From: Bryobacterales bacterium
Lineage (GTDB): Bacteria > Acidobacteriota > Terriglobia > Bryobacterales > UBA6623
DNA length: 64,000 nucleotides
Assembly (NCBI GenBank): GCA_028819255.1
Contig: JAPPMB010000047.1
Location: forward strand, 9,039 to 73,038
Direction: 5' to 3'
A model generated the notes under the pieces. That model did no database searches and was not told where the DNA came from. It worked only from the letters and a program-made list of their open reading frames with translations. This document shows, piece by piece, positions 61,780 through 64,000 of the stretch. Made by a program: the position numbers and the translations under genes. Positions within the stretch are counted from its first letter, which is position 1, and each line of letters begins with the position of its first letter.

Positions 61780-62658
61780 ATGAAGACACTTCAGGATTTC
61801 CAGACATGCCGCGAGTTCTTTGTCGGCCTCGATTCCGACGGCTGCGTGTTCGACTCGATGGAGATCAAGCACAAGGAGTGCTTTACGCCAATGTTCATCA
61901 AGCATTGGCGTCTCCAGGCGGCATCCAAGTACGCCCGGCAGGTCTGGGAGTTCGCGAACCTCTACTCAAAGACGCGGGGCATGAACCGGTTTCCGGTCTG
62001 CGCAAGATCTCTGCGCCTTGTCCGGGACTGGCCGGAAGCCGCTGCGAGAGGCATCCGGGTACCGGACCTCGCCCCGCTGCAGGCCTTCATTGATTCCGAG
62101 TTCCCTCCCAGCAATGCCGGCTTGGAGGACTATCGCGAGCGCGCCCCGCACCCCCTCCTGGACCTGACTATGGGGTGGAGCCTGGCCGTCAACGCCGCTG
62201 TCAAGGACATCGTGTTCGGGGTGCCGCCGTTTCCCAACGTCCGGGAGACGCTGGACAAGATCGTCGCCAACGCCGACCTTGCCGTGGTCTCGGGAACGCC
62301 GGGCGAGGCGCTGCACCGGGAATGGGACGAGAACGACCTTTCACACTACCCGCAGCTTATCGCCGGACAGGAACTGGGCAAGAAGACCGTGCATCTTCAG
62401 GCGATGGCAGGCGGGGACCGATACGCTCCCGGCAAGAAGCTGATGATCGGTGACGCGCCTGGTGACAGGACGGCTGCGGAGGCATCAGGCTGCCTCTTCT
62501 ACCCCGTCAACCCCGGTCGCGAAGAGGAGTCGTGGGAGCGTCTGTGCGAGGAGGCGCTGGCACGGTTCTTCGAGGAGTCATACGACGGCGAGTATCAGGC
62601 GTCACGCATAGCGGAGTTCGAGGCGCTGCTGCCGGAGCACCCACCCTGGATCGCGTAG
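61780..62658 (+). CDS. HAD-superfamily hydrolase
   Basis: A 292-residue haloacid-dehalogenase-fold phosphatase. Motif I is GLDSDGCVFDSM with nucleophile Asp and acid/base Asp; motif II is VVSGTPGEAL; motif IV is MIGDAPGDRTAAE. A large insertion between motifs I and II (about 40-165) acts as a cap and includes KTRGMNRFPVCARSLRLVRDW. The substrate is unknown; linkage to gnd suggests a sugar phosphate. The ATG at 61780 was chosen since homology begins there; the frame is open into gnd without homology. Probably co-transcribed with gnd. Confidence 0.82.
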   Translation: MKTLQDFQTCREFFVGLDSDGCVFDSMEIKHKECFTPMFIKHWRLQAASKYARQVWEFANLYSKTRGMNRFPVCARSLRLVRDWPEAAARGIRVPDLAPLQAFIDSEFPPSNAGLEDYRERAPHPLLDLTMGWSLAVNAAVKDIVFGVPPFPNVRETLDKIVANADLAVVSGTPGEALHREWDENDLSHYPQLIAGQELGKKTVHLQAMAGGDRYAPGKKLMIGDAPGDRTAAEASGCLFYPVNPGREEESWERLCEEALARFFEESYDGEYQASRIAEFEALLPEHPPWIA

Positions 62659-62810
62659 GTGCCGGCCGGCCATTGATCCGTCCTCGATCGAGAGGTCTGG
62701 CAGACCGCTGCTGCCGGGCCTGCACAGCCGGAACTCTACAGCGTTGGTCCCCGGACGCGCCGGGCGAGCACAAGCTCGCAGCCAGGTGCCGTCAATCGCA
62801 GTGAGGCCGG

Positions 62811-64000
62811 CTACGCCGCGATCTTGTACAGCGTGGAGTGGGTCCGGATCAACAAGCCGCCTTCGACGATCGCGGGGGTGGCCATGCACATTTCCTCCAG
62901 CTTGTTGGATCCGAGGAGCCTGAATTCGGACCCGGCCTGAACCACGAACGTCGTGCCGTCCTCGTCCAGGCAGAACAGCTTGCCGTTGTAGGCCCACGGC
63001 GATGCCGTGAAGTTCGCTGAGTCCCTCGAGACCCGCTGCTTGCCGTAGACCTCCCCGCCGGTGCGCGCATCGTGACAGGTCAGGAATCCCCGGTCGAACA
63101 GGGTGTAGTAGTGCCCTTGGTACACGAGTCCCGAGGGATGGTACGGGCCGCCGTGCGGCACGCTCCATGCAATGAACTCGTTCGAGGTCACCCCCTGCGG
63201 CAAGGTGATGTCGCCGGATGCGCCGGGCTTGATCGCGTAGATCGGACGTTCGTCGCTGTTCATGTATCCCGAGGTCACGTAGAGCAGACCACCGGATGAG
63301 AACGGCGTGGGTATGGCTAGGGAGGACAGCCGGCTAAGTTCCCAGAGCCCCTTCCCGTCCAGGTCGTACGAACGAAGCCTGTTCCTGCCCATCGTTATGA
63401 TCTCGATGCGCGGCCCGCTGTCCCAGACGAAGGGCGTGGACCAGGTGGTTGGCTCGTCACGCTCCACTCGCCAAATCTCTTTCCCAGTGGCCTTGTCCAG
63501 CGCCAACAGGTAGGACTGGTCCTCGCTGTCGTTGGTGATGTAGAGCCGGCCATCGTGCAGGGCCGGCGACGACGCTGTCCCGTAACCCCAGCGGGTCCGG
63601 ACCGGATTCCACGCCCGGGACCAGACGATCTCTCCGTCGAGGTCCAGGCACCAGGTGCCGAGATCGCCGACGTGGGCGAACAGATGCTCCCCGTCCGTCA
63701 CGGCGGTTTCGGATGCGTAGGTGTTCTTCCGATGACGCCCGACCCTGGGGACAGCCTTCTCCAGCTCGGTTCGCCAAAGCTGCTTGCCGGTCTCCAAATC
63801 AATGCAATGCGCAAGCCACAGATGCTCGTCATCGGGTCTGGGACTCTCGACCGCGCCTTGGTAGAACCCGCCTTCGGGCACGTCGGCCATGCTGGCCGCA
63901 CGTGCGGAAGTGAAAAAGACCCGGTTGCCCCAAACGATCGGCGACGACCAGCCGCTTCCGCCGATAGACGCTTTCCACGCCACGTTCTCGGTCGTGCTCC
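62811..64000 (-). CDS. PQQ-type beta-propeller protein, partial
   Basis: The C-terminal 396 or so residues of a PQQ-binding-like (YncE/BamB-type) repeat protein whose start lies beyond the window: codons before AWKA still read STTENV. Repeated blades contain SSPIVWGNRVFFTS, CIDLETGKQLWRTE, SPALHDGRLYITN and ALDKATGKEIWRVE. Such proteins are secreted and often accompany DUF1501 or sulfatase genes in Planctomycetota and Acidobacteriota. Catalytic activity is unproven; PQQ ligands cannot be checked without the N-terminus. It converges with the HAD gene (152-base gap). Confidence 0.85.
   Translation of the reverse strand, partial: STTENVAWKASIGGSGWSSPIVWGNRVFFTSARAASMADVPEGGFYQGAVESPRPDDEHLWLAHCIDLETGKQLWRTELEKAVPRVGRHRKNTYASETAVTDGEHLFAHVGDLGTWCLDLDGEIVWSRAWNPVRTRWGYGTASSPALHDGRLYITNDSEDQSYLLALDKATGKEIWRVERDEPTTWSTPFVWDSGPRIEIITMGRNRLRSYDLDGKGLWELSRLSSLAIPTPFSSGGLLYVTSGYMNSDERPIYAIKPGASGDITLPQGVTSNEFIAWSVPHGGPYHPSGLVYQGHYYTLFDRGFLTCHDARTGGEVYGKQRVSRDSANFTASPWAYNGKLFCLDEDGTTFVVQAGSEFRLLGSNKLEEMCMATPAIVEGGLLIRTHSTLYKIAA

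Noticed and set aside
1-64000. CRISPR arrays, insertion sequences, prophage or rRNA/tRNA genes
   Set aside because: Looked for direct-repeat arrays, transposase motifs, phage structural genes and tRNA arms by eye; none were found.

Overview
High-GC bacterial DNA (roughly 65% G+C), probably one end of a metagenome-type contig: bases 1-120 are almost pure G and C homopolymer runs that look like an assembly edge. The gene content is that of a diderm heterotroph rich in secreted and membrane proteins: a Tat-exported DUF1501 protein, two formylglycine-type sulfatases, a GH29 fucosidase, a DUF1080 lipoprotein, a DUF3604 protein, a PQQ-type beta-propeller, a multihaem cytochrome and a Uma2 nuclease. 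This mix, and the GNPQ/SSGTG type of diaminopimelate epimerase, fits Acidobacteriota best in my judgement. No rRNA, tRNA or ribosomal protein gene is present, so the assignment is an inference.

Layout. 0.1-6 kb: DUF1501 protein, facing a fucosidase / PfkB kinase / rhomboid operon. 6-14.6 kb: single housekeeping or secreted genes (M20 peptidase, bactofilin-like membrane protein, RNase D, secreted unknown, dapF, M3 oligopeptidase, alkyladenine glycosylase). 14.6-15.6 kb: non-coding, with three perfect hairpins. 15.6-17.6 kb: an octahaem hydroxylamine-oxidoreductase-like cytochrome overlapping a multi-pass membrane protein gene. 18.2-27.3 kb: a coherent membrane-stress/polyamine cluster. One strand carries XpaC-like, TelA, DUF4178, DUF2617, a lipoprotein and tandem DUF350. 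Next to it are a Tat-exported FAD amine oxidase and a membrane-fused spermidine-synthase-like protein encoded in an AT-rich patch.

27.7-51.6 kb: accessory and housekeeping genes. These are a sulfatase, DNA polymerase IV, a peroxiredoxin-like protein, a SWIM-SNF2 helicase, Uma2, DUF1684, MTA phosphorylase with a PfkB kinase, a DUF1080 plus DUF3604 pair, a Schlafen-AlbA_2 protein, an NfeD-like plus flotillin pair, and an AAA/DUF4143 ATPase. 51.6-56.6 kb: an NAD-dependent formate dehydrogenase operon. Its catalytic gene contains an in-frame TGA, read here as selenocysteine, followed by a SECIS-like hairpin. The alpha subunit also appears split and permuted: its N-terminal iron-sulfur half is a separate gene at the far end of the operon. 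56.7-64 kb: a lipoprotein sulfatase, a VapBC pair whose toxin gene is frameshifted by one base, gnd plus a HAD phosphatase, and a PQQ-like propeller protein cut by the window edge.

The most interesting items are the split selenocysteine formate dehydrogenase, the polyamine/TelA/DUF350 cluster, and the octahaem cytochrome with its dedicated membrane partner.
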